This document shows, one piece after another, positions 21,441 to 33,634 of a stretch of DNA of 64,000 nt (its first letter is position 1; each line of letters begins with the position of its first letter). This DNA is from Porogramme epimiltina (taxonomy: Eukaryota > Basidiomycota > Agaricomycetes > Polyporales > Polyporaceae). The stretch is taken from assembly GCA_900155495.1 (NCBI GenBank), contig FTLJ01000063.1, forward strand, positions 1 to 64,000. Reading direction: 5' to 3'. A program made the translations under genes and the position numbers. The notes below the pieces were generated by a model. That model did not search any database. It saw only the letters and a program-made list of their open reading frames with translations, and was not told where the DNA came from.

Positions 21441-24400
21441 CGCGTCCAGACTCTGTCTTTTTTTTCTTCCCTGGCAGGCCAGGGCTCAGTTCATCTGGCC
21501 ATCTAGGATGAGATGCGGCGTCGCGGGAGCTCGTGCGTGCGGTCGCAGGGCGGCACGCCGCGCGCGCACGCAGGCGCTCGGAAAGATCCCCCAACGTTTG
21601 ACGTTCGCGCGCCCGCGCGCGCCTGTCCGGGCCCAACGGACGGCCTGTCAACATGTCACCTGCGGCCTGGAGGGTGGTGCCGCCGCGAGCCGAGGATCTC
21701 GACGCCCTCCACACACGCACGCGTGTGTGTATGGAGAGGACGTTGAGCGGGCGGCGTCGAAGGCAAGGCCAGCTGAGCAGCCCCCAAAAACCACCGAGCG
21801 AGCAGCCATGGGGGTGCGAGGCGGTGCGTATGTCGCGGCTCGCGGGCTAGCACCCTCGCTAGCGCACGTCGCCGCGCCGTGCGAGCCAAGAGGGTGGGTG
21901 GACAGGGCCCGGATCGACGTCGACAATGGTCGTTGTGTCCGTCGGCGTTTGCATTTGTCCAAGGACCAAGGGGCGCGGAACATGAAAAGGATGCATTAAG
22001 GTGAATGGAGAAGGTACGCGCACCGGGTACGCGCGCCGGCGCGCGGCGGTGCGCAATACATGTTCGCGTTCGCATGTTCGTGGTCGTGTCCGCGATGGGA
22101 GGTGGGTCGGTCTTCACATCTGTGGATCTCCAGGCTCCGCCGGCCGGACACAGGCGTGCTTCTAGCACGGGAACGCGACGTGCCCTCCCAAGCAAGCCTC
22201 CACACGCCCGGATCGCATATCGCGCATCGCGCATCTGGGTCGGTTGGCGGGCTGGACGCCCTCTCCAGACTGCAGGGAGCCGCGCTCGCCCGAACGGGGC
22301 GCGCGCCCAGGCTCCGCGGACGCGTCGGCCGGAGGAGCAGAGCCAATTGCGATCACGAAGCGGCGAAGGGGACTTCCGAGGTGGGCCTGGCGCCGGTGCC
22401 CCTGGGCCGCGTCCTATAGGCCCGTACGCGAGGCCCAATCGCGGGGCGGGGCGCGGGGCGCGGGATCCAGATTGGTTGGGCGCGGTTGGGCACGGTGGTG
22501 GATGTCGGTCGCACGCGCGCGCGGAACGTGCGGGCGTGTGTACTTGGGCATCTGACAGATGATGGAAGCGGATTGGATGGGATGAGATGGGTGGGGGAGG
22601 TGGTGGCGGCTGCGATGTCAGAGATGAGCAACCTGGTTACCCTCGAGAACAAAGCGCGTCGGGTGGACGAGCGGGTACTCACAAGTTCGAGGAAGGGCCG
22701 AAAGGACGACGGGCGCACTTCCAGGACGCAGCTCGAGCGCGGATGCCCAGACAGCGGCTCGTACCCGGGCGCCCGCGAAAAAAAGCCGCTGCGACGGCGA
22801 ACACTGTAGGGGGGGAGGGGAACGCGCGTCCGCCGCGGGGGCTCTCGTAACGACGCGGTCGGTCGAGGACGGTGTCTGACGCGGGTGCAGTCTAAACCGC
22901 GATGTTTTCTCATGCGTGGGGGGGCTCGACGCTGCTGCTGATGCTGATGCCGAGTCGACGGGTTCGCATTTGTGGTCAGATGGGCGCGACCTTCCCGTCC
23001 TTGGACTCGTGCGTTCGGAGAGATGAACAGAACGGGCCCGTCAGCGCTGCGCCTCCCTGAAACTTGAACCGACGAGCTTGCTCTGACGGTGGTGGCGTCG
23101 AGGAAAGGCAGATCCTACTCTGCGACGGCGAGCGCGACCGGTCTGTCGGTGAGTCGGGCTCGGGCTCCACCCACAGACGAGCTTGCCGCGATGCCACTTG
23201 GAGGAGAAGCTGGCCCCGGCGGTTCGTTTCGTTTTCTTACGTCCCGTTCACGTCGTCGGCCTGCCGCACGATCGGCCGGGATGAAATGGGGGGCTGTTCG
23301 AGGCCTCTGGGCTCTGGGGCGGTTCCCTCGGGGAGACACGAGGACATGGTGGGTGGCCTGGAGCGTACGCACAGAACTCGGCGCGTGTGCAGGATGATGG
23401 TGAGATGGTGCATTCGAGGCTCGAGCTAGGATGCGCGCGCAGGTCGGTGCCGGGGCTCGGGAGGGAGGGTGGCAACTCCGCTGTTCCGCACTGGGCCCGC
23501 AGAGCATGCGTCGGGTGGAGCGACATGTCTTGCGCGGAAGACGGGTCCGGCCGAGGACGTCAGTTGAGGAGGGCGTGGGGAGGGCGAGGGCGGCATCGCG
23601 AGGGCTCCAGCTCGTCGGCCGTCGCCCGATGCAGCTGGAGCGGCGGACTCGGTCTCGGTCTCGGAAAAGGCGCCCGCGCTCTTCTCGCTCTCCCACCGCC
23701 GCAGTCCCCGCAGACGCCCGGGCAATTAAAACCCTGGGAAGCCCGAGGGCGGCCAATGATCGGGCTGATCCGTGAGGGTTTTAAGGTGGCCCTCAGCCCT
23801 TCCCCCTTTAGGCAACACCATTCTCCCTCGCGCGTGACGCTGGACGTCACAACATCTTGAACTCGACATACCTGCGCGCTTGCTCCCCCACCTGACCCCC
23901 CGCCTGCGCCGCCTCGTCTCGTCCGCGGCCTACAGCCCCCGCCTCCCGCGTGTGGGGGAGAGAGTGGGGGCGATTGGAGGGACGCTAGCTGATCGGCGCG
24001 ATCCTCGGCTGGATTTTCTCCGGGCGGTGGGCAAGGGTCGCCCAGAGGGGGAACAACGGCAGAGGTCACACCGCTCCCGGCGGGGGGGTTGCACGCCGCG
24101 CGTCCGAAGCCCACCCGGTCGCCACGGTTCTCCCTTCTCACACCCGCGTACGCACCGCCCCGGAGGCCCGCGGACGCCATCCAGGGGCATATTGCGCGCC
24201 GTCGGCCGACGCGATGCGTTCGAAAAGTTCGAACCCGGAGAGCCGCGCGAGGGCAGTGAGAGAGAGTGAGAGAGAGGCATCTCGCCCGCCTTTGCGAGCG
24301 CGAAGGTGGCAAGGTTGTGGGGAGGGGGCCATCGGGGCGGCGACGGAACTTGGGGAAGCGACAGCGAAGGCCCGCCTCGCCCGGTGCTCGCCTGTGCAAG

Positions 24401-26690
24401 GCGGGCAGGCCGAGCACCACCCCCAGACCCGCTACGCGATGGCCTAGCGCAGACCATGCCTTCGGGTCTTCGGATTCTGCGCTGCTGCAACCGTCGCGCT
24501 TGGACCTTCTCCCCTCCCGCCGCCCCCACCATCCCTCCAGCCGACTTCGCTCTTCCGCCTCCCCCCCTCCTTCCCCAAGATTCCCTTGGCCTGGTCTTCC
24601 CCGTCCCCGCGACCCGCGGCGCGCCGCTTGAGGGTTTCCCCCTCCCAATACTGCACCCACCCAGGGGCACCCCCTCCTCCCCTTCACGTCTTCTGGCGAT
24701 CCGCCGCCTCGCCCGACGCGTGCTGCTGCTGCTGGCTCCACAGGCGAGCCTCGCCCCCGCCGCCTCTCGCGAGCCCGCCTTCCGTCGTCCGTGCATCCAG
24801 GAGCGCCCGCCCCGCGCGCGCCTCTCTCCCGAGCCTGGAATCGCCCATCGCCCGATCGATGCGCTCGGCCCAGCCGCCGCGACGCGTCCAGGACTCCAGA
24901 ACTCCAGCACGCAGCGCTCTTCGCCGACGCGGGCGCCCCGTGTGCGTCCAAACGCGCCCTCTAACGCCCCCCTCCACATCCGTCCTGTCCTTCCGTCGCG
25001 TCTGTCGCGTCTGCGCCGGAGATGCGCGCGCGCGCATCTTCATCTGCGTCTGCGTCTGCGGACGTGAACGCAGGCGTCCATTCGTACATCCACGCATCTG
25101 CGCGCCCGGACGTCCGAGCTTATGCCCGCGTAAAACCCTGAGCCTGTGCAGCGTCCGTGCGGCAACTCAAGCGGCATGCACGACGCGCAAACCTTGTCGT
25201 TCGAGCTGTGATCTTCGAGCTTGCACGGCCGCCCGCCTGGTTCACCACCATTAGCAACAGCAGCGGTATGATCACCGCCAAGCTACATTCTGATCCCCCG
25301 TGGAAGTTCTGTTCGCGGTCGCGCACTCCAGCTCGTCTACGAGAGCCGCTAGTCCCGCCGTTGCCAGATTCTCCGGGCGCGCCGTGCAGTCGTGCAGCGC
25401 AACAAATGCGAGCCCAACTCTGGACCAACTCTAATCGCCCGGAGGGCGCCTGCGGCGTCTCGTCCATCGCCCACCTTCTGGGCCCCAGCCCCCCCAGCCC
25501 CCTCCCATCGTGCGCACGGGCAACACGATGCCCATAGCGGTCGCGCCGCGCCCACAGCCCCCGGTGTTTGCGCGCCGCACGCGCGCGCAAGCGACTGCAC
25601 CCGCCCCGCGGGCCGCGCCGCCGTGTTCCCTCGTACGCTATAGCCCCCCCCTCCCTTCGCCTTCGCCTTCGTCTCGGAGACCGAGGGCACAGTCGGTTCG
25701 CCGCATCCCTTCCCCCCCCCTGCGGTGCACTGCGCGCGTGTGCCTGACGGCGGCGGCGCGTGGATGCGGGGTAACTTTGCGCGTATATTGCTGCTTCGCG
25801 CTCGAAGCGCGGACGCGCGCATCCCCTGGTGCGCCAGCCTCTCGTCCCGGGCTCCCATACTTTGACGGTGTCGAAGTAGCGTAGTGCACCCGCACGGGGG
25901 AAAGGCCCCTCTCGCGTAAGCCGCGTACACAGTACGTCCCGACGGCCTCGCCGAGATGAAGCGACCTCCTTTATTCGCGCGCGCCAGCGGACGGCGAATA
26001 GTAGGTAGGCCCCAGCGGCCAAAAGAACAGGTAGTATCAAGGTTCGCGAGACGGACATCGCGGCGCGCCTGTTCCCTTTCCATCCCCGTGCACGCGCGCG
26101 CACCACATAGGCCTCGCCCGCCCCGCGCGTCCGTGGAGAACCTGCGAGGTTTACGTTGTGCTCATTCTTCAGGCTTCGGCTCCAGGGTTGCCGCAGCGGC
26201 GCAGAGTTCGCGCGCGCCCCCGACCGCGCTCCGTCGTTTGAATTTTTTCTGGGGGGGAGGGCTCGCGATTGGTCATGCCACGATTGCAACGCCTGTTCGC
26301 GCACACGCTCGCCCGCCCGTCTGCGCCCCCGTCCGCCCCCGTCCGACAGAAACAATGAAATAGCGTTTGTCATTTGGAATAAGTACGGCATAATGCGCGA
26401 CATACGCGACACGGCGGAGCGCAGGCGCGCGGCGCACCCGCGACAGCGCACAACACGCGGCGCACGGCGCACCACGCACGCGACGCCGCACCCCGCCAAT
26501 GGCCGGGCCCGTGCGCCTCCAGCAAGGCGCTGAGCCCCCCCGAGGCGCGCGGGCTCGCCATTGCAGCGTCCACGGAGGGCAAAGAAATTGACTTACCGGG
26601 ACGCGGCGGGAAGATTGGCCGCGCTTTTACTGGCACCTTCGTTGGCGGTGACAGGTCGGGGCGGGAAGCGACGTGTACGCGCGCGCGGGT

Positions 26691-26705
26691 CGTACGTACG
26701 TACGT
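26691..26705. repeat. TACG microsatellite
   Basis: Self-complementary tetranucleotide repeat (CGTA repeated), non-coding. Confidence 0.6.
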
Positions 26706-27754
26706 GAGTACGACGTGCCCTCCCCCCCGCAGAGCCGCACCGCTCGGCCCCGGCGCGGGGGTCGAATCCGCTGGCAGGTGCAACTGCGGGCGTAGCGTTT
26801 GACGGCGCGAGTAAGGAGGGCGCGCGCGCAGACCGGCCGGGCTTCGCGAGGCTCGGCAGCGCGTCGTCCGTGGGGCGCGTGTCTGAACCGTAAATTATCA
26901 GGATGGGCTAAAGAAAGCAAGTTAATGGACTACTGTGGAGCTCACTAGGCTTTCGGACACAGCGTGAGGAACGCGCTGACCGACCGAGTAGGGGAGTGGA
27001 CACGCCTGAGGTCCCCGACAGGCGCGAGTTGTGATCTGCGCGACCACCACTTGCGTCAGTGGTGAGGTCATCCCTAGGTACTTACCACACGCTGCCAGCG
27101 CGCGGAGGGTGAATGTGTGTTCAGAGATGTCTGGGGTGTGTCACGGGTGTTCAATAGAGCAGAATGAATGGCACTTTCCTTTGTGGACGTTGCGCTCGGG
27201 CGCAACCGTGTACCGTGACCGTTCCGCGAGCGCCAAAATCGAGTAGTGCATTCATGTTTCCTTTAACGAATATCCCAAACCCGCGTCCGAGGCCGCCATA
27301 CTCGGAGAGCAAGAGCGTGATACAAGGACAGAGCAACAACAGAACACCAAACCGACGTCGAAAACACCGCCTAGTGCAGTGGCGCACTGCGCGCGGAGCG
27401 AGCAAACACGGATCAGCACGTCGCACGTCTTCCAGGACTAGCCACGCACCCGAGAAATTCGGCCCATACGGGGCAGCGTGCGTACCCGCTCGCGAGCGCG
27501 CCCGACAGATGCGTTCGAGGGCGCACTCGAGCGCAGATGCGCGCGGCGGGGCGCGCGCCCGAGGTGGCGCGGTGCTGGGAAGCCTCCCCGGCCCCGGGGA
27601 TGCGCGGGGTGGCGGCGGGGGACTGGGCGCATATGGGCGCGGCCGCGGTGCTGAGCGAGCCTCGGCGTCCCCGCGCCCCGCGCCCGGCGTCCAGCCGCGT
27701 CCCGAGCGCGCGGGACGCGGCGGGGGGAGGGAGGGGGCGGGAGTGTATTCAGAT

Positions 27755-27770
27755 ATTCGGATATCCGAAT
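27755..27770. repeat. 16-bp perfect palindrome
   Basis: ATTCGGATATCCGAAT is its own reverse complement. A second palindrome, TCGAAGCTTCGA, follows at 27787-27798. Function unknown. Confidence 0.7.
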
Positions 27771-28660
27771 TTTCGAGCCTCGGGGTTCGAAGCTTCGAGT
27801 TCGTGCGGCGGGAGAAGACGCTGGCGCCTAGGGTGCGGTGTTAGCCTTGGCCCGTCGTACCGCACTGCTGGTGATCACACCCGGGGGCTTTTGGCGGACG
27901 TGTTGTCTTCGCTGCTCGCTGGGCTCGGCTGCGTCACCGCTCCTGTCGCAGGCGCACATTGTGCGCGGCTCGGGTGGGGCTCGCGCGACAGCGTGTGCGC
28001 GACGCGGGACAGGCATTCCGGACGGCCGCATCCGCACCCTTGACCCCAGCTCCGAGCTTCGAGTGTAGCTGGCAGGCGACTTGAAATTTGTGGATCTGGC
28101 ATCCGCGCGTCTCTCCCATCGTCGCGTTCTCCGTGCGGTCGTGTCTGGATTTCTGATCTCAGGAAGGCTTCGAGGAGCTGTGCGCGGGCGGAACGGGACG
28201 TCGCGTTGCGCAGCACCTGGGAGATGGGAATCTGTCCAGATGTGTGTTCTGCGCTGTGGAATCAGCCATCCGGATAGTGGGCGTGGACATCTGCGGCGCT
28301 TCCAGCTGGGGCCGTTAGAAGTTCAAGGGAGTGCGCGGGGAGCTGTCAGCCTGGCACGGTTCCCAGAGGGCGAAGACGGCGATAGGCGCCGAGCGAGAAG
28401 CACGGCGGCTCTAATTTTTGGACTGGCTGGAATCTCCGATATCGATGTTGGGAGCGGGCGTACGTACGATTGGGGTCACTGCATCTTGTTCGTTGTTCGT
28501 GTCCGCCGTCCGGATTGGCCGGGCGGGGGTAGTGGGCGCGACCGTGCTAGAACTCCACCGCCTGGCGTTCCATGCAACTCCCACGTCTCGCATGCAAAGC
28601 TAAACGAGGTGCCCGGAGAGAGCGCGCGCTTCTGGCGTCCCGTCCAACCTCTCCTGCGCG

Positions 28661-28767
28661 TATAAAGGGAGGTCAGCTTCGAGGTCATATCCCCAGGCTT
28701 CAGGTCGAACACACCCAACAGCTCTCTGCTCTCCTCAGCACTCTCTTTTAGTCCCTCTCTCAGCACT
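28661..28767 (+). promoter_or_regulatory. Hyd8 core promoter and leader
   Basis: TATAAA at 28661-28666, then GGGAGGTCAG and, downstream, CCAGGCTTCAGGTCGAAC. It is the leftmost copy of the leader element of the plus-strand array. Confidence 0.7.
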
Positions 28768-29223
28768 ATGATGTTCTCTCGCTTCGCCGCTATCTCCCTC
28801 GCCGCCCTCCCCGTTCTTGCGGCCGCCACCCCGGTCGAGCTCCAGACTCGTCAGACTTGCTCTACAGGTGCCATCCAGTGCTGCCAGCAGGTCCAGAGTG
28901 TAAGTACCTATTCTCGTGTCTTTGCGTGAGCGACCAGTGCGCTGACACGCGACGCGCTACGCAGGCCGACTCCGCCGGGGTTACCGCCCTCCTCGGCCTC
29001 CTGGGCATCGTCCTCCAGGACGTCACCGCCCTCGTTGGCCTTGATTGCTCGCCCATCAGCGTCATCGGCGTGGGCGCTGGCAACGCGTGCAGCGCCAACG
29101 CTGTCTGCTGCGAGAACAACAACGTCGTAAGTCCCTTGGCCAAAGTCTGCTATGATCAGCTTTCTAATGAAGAATCTCCAGGGTGGCCTCATCTCCATCG
29201 GCTGCCTCCCCGTCACCCTCTGA
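28768..29223 (+). CDS. Class I hydrophobin Hyd8
   Basis: Exons: 28768-28899, 28965-29126, 29182-29223; 111 residues. The start is the first of two adjacent ATGs ([20 protein letters not shown]), as in all array members; the second ATG is also usable. The signal peptide is followed by TPVELQTRQT, so a mature protein starting near TPVE has almost no linker. The Arg-Gln could be a Kex2-like site (inference). Core: [36 protein letters not shown] and [13 protein letters not shown]. It is the only array member with ENNN rather than DNNN or NNNN, and with GCLP. It lies just left of the 1.5-kb tandem units and shares a near-identical intron 1 with Hyd9. Confidence 0.96.
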
Positions 29224-30559
29224 AGTGGCTGATACCATGCGCTTTGCGCGAAGTTGGAGTGGACTGAGGACTGTGAACTCTTGGTTATGCTGTCTCGATC
29301 GCGTTCCCGTCTCGTAGCGTGATGTAGTGCTGCCACATTCCTTTAATCCCGAGTCGATAATGTTTCCCAAGAACAATGGTGTGAGAATAGGTCGCGCCTC
29401 CAAGATGCGTTGATACAAACATTGGAAACGGGCGTGGGCTTTCATTTGCAGGGTGCGAGGCAAGCTTGATGCCGGGAATGCCATTTGATTGCTGGAAACT
29501 AGATGTGTAGAGAGTGTACGTCGGGGAATCATTTATATGTGCACAGCCACAAGTCAGACGGAAAGGCCAGAGAAGACAGAGGCGGGAACGGCGGACCTTC
29601 GGTGCGCTCCCTTGGGGGCTCCAGCGATTCTGGTCGATGCCTCCTCGAACTTATGGCCGTACAAGGCATGTAGCACATTCTTCAGATGCAGTTGTCCACC
29701 TCGGGCAATGGAACTTCCTGTCACCCTGGTCTAGGGTATCTTCCTGTCGCCCTGGTCTAGGGTATCCGAGTCCGGTTGTGAAGGTTTCAGTACCCCATGT
29801 GTCGAAATCTAGTCACCTGACTTCAAGTCCGGGTGGCCCGGCGAAGTCATTGGCCTGACTTGTCGCGTGGACCATAGAGACTAGAAGTCGAAGGTCGTAA
29901 CATGCTACGAGCAACCTGGTACAGGACTCAAGAGAGGGCCATGATGTCGACCATGACGCTAATAGGCTGCGAGCGGGCTAGACTTGGCGACCCAGCGCGG
30001 GCGGGGAGAAACCCCTGGAGGGGCAGCCCGCGTGCACGTGTACGACGCATGCGTTGTGACGAGCGCGGAGGAACACACGCGCAGACGCTGGAGCATGCGA
30101 GCCGGTGCGAGCCCGTCCAAAGAGTCCGTCGTGGGGTGGTAGTCTTCATCTCGGCTAGGCAAGAGAGCCGGTCACCCACCGCCTTCACGTCCCCGTGAAA
30201 TCCGCTCCATCGCAACTCCAATGGACAACTCAAATGCGTTTTGTGCGGGCGTACGCGGGTGTTTGTTGGGCAGCATCGTGTGCCAAGTTGAAGAACCCGG
30301 TCCGTCGTCCACGAGGGCTTGGGTGCGCCGCGGACGGCGACCAAGGAACCCTCGTTTTCTTGAATGACGAAGGCGGTGCTCCAACGAATGGCAGAGGTCC
30401 CCGTGCATCGACTGTCGTTCGAAAAAGGCAGCGCGGGCCTCCCGTCCCTGGCTTCAAGTATAGACTCAATGATCGGGTACCGCACGGACATACCATCCAA
30501 CTCGCACGTCTTGTGCCCGAGGCGTGAGGAAATGACCTCTCCCAGGTTGTCTCTAAAGG
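29224..30559. other. Region between Hyd8 and Hyd9
   Basis: No gene recognised. From about 29970 the sequence belongs to the tandem unit repeated further right. A short direct repeat (CACCCTGGTCTAGGGTATC and CGCCCTGGTCTAGGGTATC) lies at 29722-29766. Confidence 0.45.
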
Positions 30560-30667
30560 TATAAAAGGGGGGTCAGATACGCAAGACGATCCTCAGGCTT
30601 CAGATCTACCTCACCCAGTAGCCCTCAGCAGCACTCAGCTCACCCTCCACCTCTCAACACGATCACG
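30560..30667 (+). promoter_or_regulatory. Hyd9 core promoter and leader
   Basis: TATAAA at 30560-30565 followed by AGGGGGGTCAG, then CAGGCTTCAGATCTACCTC. The ATG lies 108 bp downstream. Confidence 0.72.
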
Positions 30668-31125
30668 ATGATGTTCTCTCGCTTCGCCGCCATCTCCATC
30701 GCCGCCCTCCCCGTTCTCGCTGCTGCTACTCCGGTCGACCTCGAGGCGCGTCAGTCGTGCTCTACGGGTGCCATCCAGTGCTGCCAGCAGGTTCAGAGCG
30801 TAAGAAGCTTTTCTCGTGTCTTTTCGTGAGCGACAATTGCGCTGACACGCGACGCGCTACGCAGGCCGACTCCGCCGGGATTGCCGCCATCCTCGCCCTC
30901 CTGGGCATCGTCCTTCAGGACGTCAACGCCGCCGTTGGCCTCGACTGCTCCCCCATCACCGTCATCGGCGTTGGCACCGGCAATTCGTGCGACGCCAACG
31001 TTGTTTGCTGCGACAACAACAACGTCGTAAGTGCATGCATATAGTCATAGCCAGCTCTCCCACTCACCAGGATCCCTTAGGGCGGTCTGCTCTCCATCGG
31101 CTGCGTGCCCGTCTCCACCTCCTAA
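30668..31125 (+). CDS. Class I hydrophobin Hyd9
   Basis: Exons: 30668-30799, 30865-31026, 31081-31125; 112 residues. [20 protein letters not shown] signal peptide, then [10 protein letters not shown]. Core: [37 protein letters not shown] and [14 protein letters not shown]. Exon 3 has one extra codon and ends in the polar STS instead of the (T/S)L that closes its array neighbours, the clearest C-terminal difference in the array. Intron 1 differs from that of Hyd8 at only a few of 65 positions. First gene of the five-unit tandem array. Confidence 0.96.
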
Positions 31126-32046
31126 GCACAACTATGCAATGAATACGCGCCGCGTGGCGTTGTATTAGGGAAGGACTTGTTGTAGCGAGGCTACTATAGC
31201 CGCGACTGTATCACTGTGCACTTGTCTATGACATTATGACAATATTGTATATGCCGAAGCCATCACCGGCGTGCTCCGACGGACTCTTCGCCAAGATTGT
31301 GTGAGGCATTGACAATTGGGTGGGAAAGACGGACTTGGTTGAATGGCACGTCGATTTGACAGTGGACGGGACCAGTTCAAGCGTCGAAAAAAGGAAGAGT
31401 GGGGCTACCGTTGCGCTGGCGCCGTATAGCACAGCCACCGAACTGCGAAGGGACCAGAGCCAGCGACCCCGTGGGCGGGGAGAAAACGCGTCCGAGGTGG
31501 TCCGCGTGCACATGTATGACACACACGTTGTGACGAGGGCGGAGCGAGACTCCCGCGGGGATGCTATAGCGTCTGAGCTGGTGCGAGCGCTACGACAGAG
31601 TTCGCCATGTGGTGTTAGTATTCATCTCGGCTAGGGGAGGGAGCCGGAAACCCACCGTTGTTGTACCCTCGTGAAATCCGCCTCACCACAACTCCAATTG
31701 ACGGCTCGCATGGGTTTTGTGCGGGCGAACTTGAGCATCCTTCGGGGTGGGGGACTTGTGTTGCGTCGAGGAACCCGGTCCGTCATCCACGCGGAGTCCG
31801 GTATGCGACGAGCGGCGACCAAAGAACCCCCGTTCTCTTGAATGATGGACGTGGTGCTTGGACGGATGACGGAGGTCCCCGCGCATTGACTGCCGTTCGA
31901 ATGTGGCGACGCGACCCTCCCGTCCCTGGCTCCAAAGAGACTTAATGATCGGATTACGATCCGAGACCGCGAGGACATACCATCCAACTCGCACGTCTTG
32001 TGCTCAGCGCGCGAGGAGGTACACTCTTCCAGGTTGTCTCTGAATG
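31126..32046. other. Spacer Hyd9-Hyd10 within the tandem array
   Basis: Repeat-unit spacer with no additional gene. The 3' element is at 31228-31253 and a diverged upstream element at about 31515. Confidence 0.6.
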
Positions 32047-32152
32047 TATAAAGGGGAGGTCAGAAACGCGGGAGGACCTCAGGCTTCAGGTCTACCTCAC
32101 CCAGCATCACCAGCATCACTCAGCTCCCCCGCCTCCTCCCAGCACGATCACG
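32047..32152 (+). promoter_or_regulatory. Hyd10 core promoter and leader
   Basis: TATAAA at 32047-32052, GGGGAGGTCAG, then CAGGCTTCAGGTCTACCTC, and the ATG 106 bp from the TATA box. Confidence 0.72.
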
Positions 32153-32608
32153 ATGATGTTCTCCCGCTTCGCCGCCATCTCCGTCGCCGCCCTCCCCATT
32201 CTCGCGGCTGCCACTCCGGTCGAGCTCCAAGCGCGTCAATCGTGCTCTACGGGCGCGATCCAATGTTGCCAGCAGGTCCAGAGCGTAAGTGGCTTTCGCC
32301 ACTCCTTTCCGTGCTTGAGACTGATGCTTACACTGGACACGCGCTACGCAGGCCAACGACGCGGGGATCGCCGCTATCCTCGGCCTCCTGGGCATTGTCA
32401 TCCAGGATATCACTGCCCTCGTTGGTCTAGACTGCTCTCCAATCAGCGTTATCGGCGTGGGCACAGGCAACGCGTGCAGTGCTAACGCTGTGTGCTGCGA
32501 CAACAACAACGTCGTAAGTACGCATACAGTCATAAGCCAGCTCTCCCACTCACTGCAATCTCCTAGGGCGGCCTCATCTCGATCGGCTGCGTACCCGTCT
32601 CTCTCTGA
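32153..32608 (+). CDS. Class I hydrophobin Hyd10
   Basis: Exons: 32153-32284, 32352-32513, 32567-32608; 111 residues. [20 protein letters not shown] followed by TPVELQARQS, the Glu-Leu-Gln linker it shares only with Hyd8. Core: [36 protein letters not shown] and [13 protein letters not shown]. The middle exon begins [20 protein letters not shown]. All eight Cys are at standard spacing. Second gene of the tandem units; its flanks align with those of Hyd11-Hyd13. Confidence 0.96.
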
Positions 32609-33515
32609 GGACTGCAATACAACGGATATACGCTGCACAGTATCAGATCAGGGAAGGACTTGTTGGGGCGAGGTCGATATAGCTGCCTTTGGCCCTTTGT
32701 ATCAATGTCCATTAGTGTACATGACATTATGACTATATTGTATACGTCAACCCCACCACTTGCGTGCCCTCCGCCAGAGTAGTGTGGGCCTGAGGTATGA
32801 TAGACCGACTTGGTTGAATGGCACATGGAGTTGACTAGTACTGTGAACGGGAGTAGTTTGAAGTGTCGAAAAGAGGAAGCGTGCTGCCGCCGCGCTAGCG
32901 CCCCCTCCAGCACAGCCACAGAATTGTGATCGGGCTTAGCGACGCCGCGGGCGGGGCGAGGAGAAACCCCTTTTTGAGGCAGCCCGCATGCACGCGTATG
33001 ACATACGCGCTGCGACGAGGGCGGAGCGAGTACCCGTGCGGGGACGCCATAGCGTGCGAGCCGATGGGAGCAACAAGGAAGAGTTCGCCATATGGTGTTA
33101 GTCGTCATCTCGGCTAGTAGGGGAGGGTGCCCAGACCCCCCGTTGTTGCATCCTCGTGCAATCCCCCCGAATCTCCAATTAACATGTTGTAGGCGTTTTG
33201 TGCGGGTGTACGCGAGCACTCTTTTGGCAGCATTCTATGTTGTGTCAATGAATCCGGTCCGTCGCCCGCGCGGACTCCGGACGGCGACCAAAGAACCCTC
33301 GTGTTGTTGAATGATGGGGGCAGCGCTTGAACGGATAACGGAGGTCCCCGCGCATTGAATATCGCTTGAAACCGGCAGAGCGAGCCTCCTGTCCCTAGGT
33401 CCAAATAGACTCAATGATCGGAATACGATCCGAGACCGCGTGGACATACCATCCAACTCGCACGTCTTGTGTCCGGCGGGTGAGGAAACGCGCTCTCCCA
33501 GGTTATGTCTGAACG
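32609..33515. other. Spacer Hyd10-Hyd11 within the tandem array
   Basis: Repeat-unit spacer without further genes. A 15-bp palindromic element (GCGTATGACATACGC) is at 32994-33008. Confidence 0.6.
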
Positions 33516-33634
33516 TATAAAAGGGTGGTCAGAAACGCAAGAATGTCCTCAGGCTTCAGGTCTACCTCGCTCAGCAGCACCAGCACCACTCAGCTCTATC
33601 CCACCCACCCCACTCTCCTCTCAACGCGATCACG
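33516..33634 (+). promoter_or_regulatory. Hyd11 core promoter and leader
   Basis: TATAAA at 33516-33521, AGGGTGGTCAG, then CAGGCTTCAGGTCTACCTC. Confidence 0.72.

Larger units (their letters stand above)
21441..28660. other. Gene-poor GC-rich stretch of about 7.2 kb
   Basis: I can support no gene here. Open frames reach 460 codons (23560-24951 and 25120-26499, minus strand), but they are Arg/Gly/Ala/Pro-rich, overlap long frames on the other strand, and show no domain, signal peptide or splice pattern. This is expected of very GC-rich DNA. No hydrophobin exon motif (CCxNNN or CSTGxIQCC) occurs on either strand. Local features are a TACG tetranucleotide run at 26691-26705 and a 16-bp perfect palindrome at 27755-27770. 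Confidence 0.45.

Noticed and set aside
21121..21999. 292-codon open frame, plus strand
   Set aside because: Begins inside Hyd7 on the opposite strand and continues into GC-rich DNA; the hydrophobin on the other strand explains its start.
23560..24951. 463-codon open frame, minus strand
   Set aside because: Composition (Arg, Gly, Ala, Pro) is that of random GC-rich DNA, long frames overlap it on both strands, and there are no domains or introns.
25120..26499. 459-codon open frame, minus strand
   Set aside because: Same reasons as the neighbouring frame; no recognisable motif.
29722..29766. Short direct repeat (GTCTAGGGTATC) as a mobile-element footprint
   Set aside because: Only two adjacent copies of about 20 bp; more likely replication slippage than an insertion scar.
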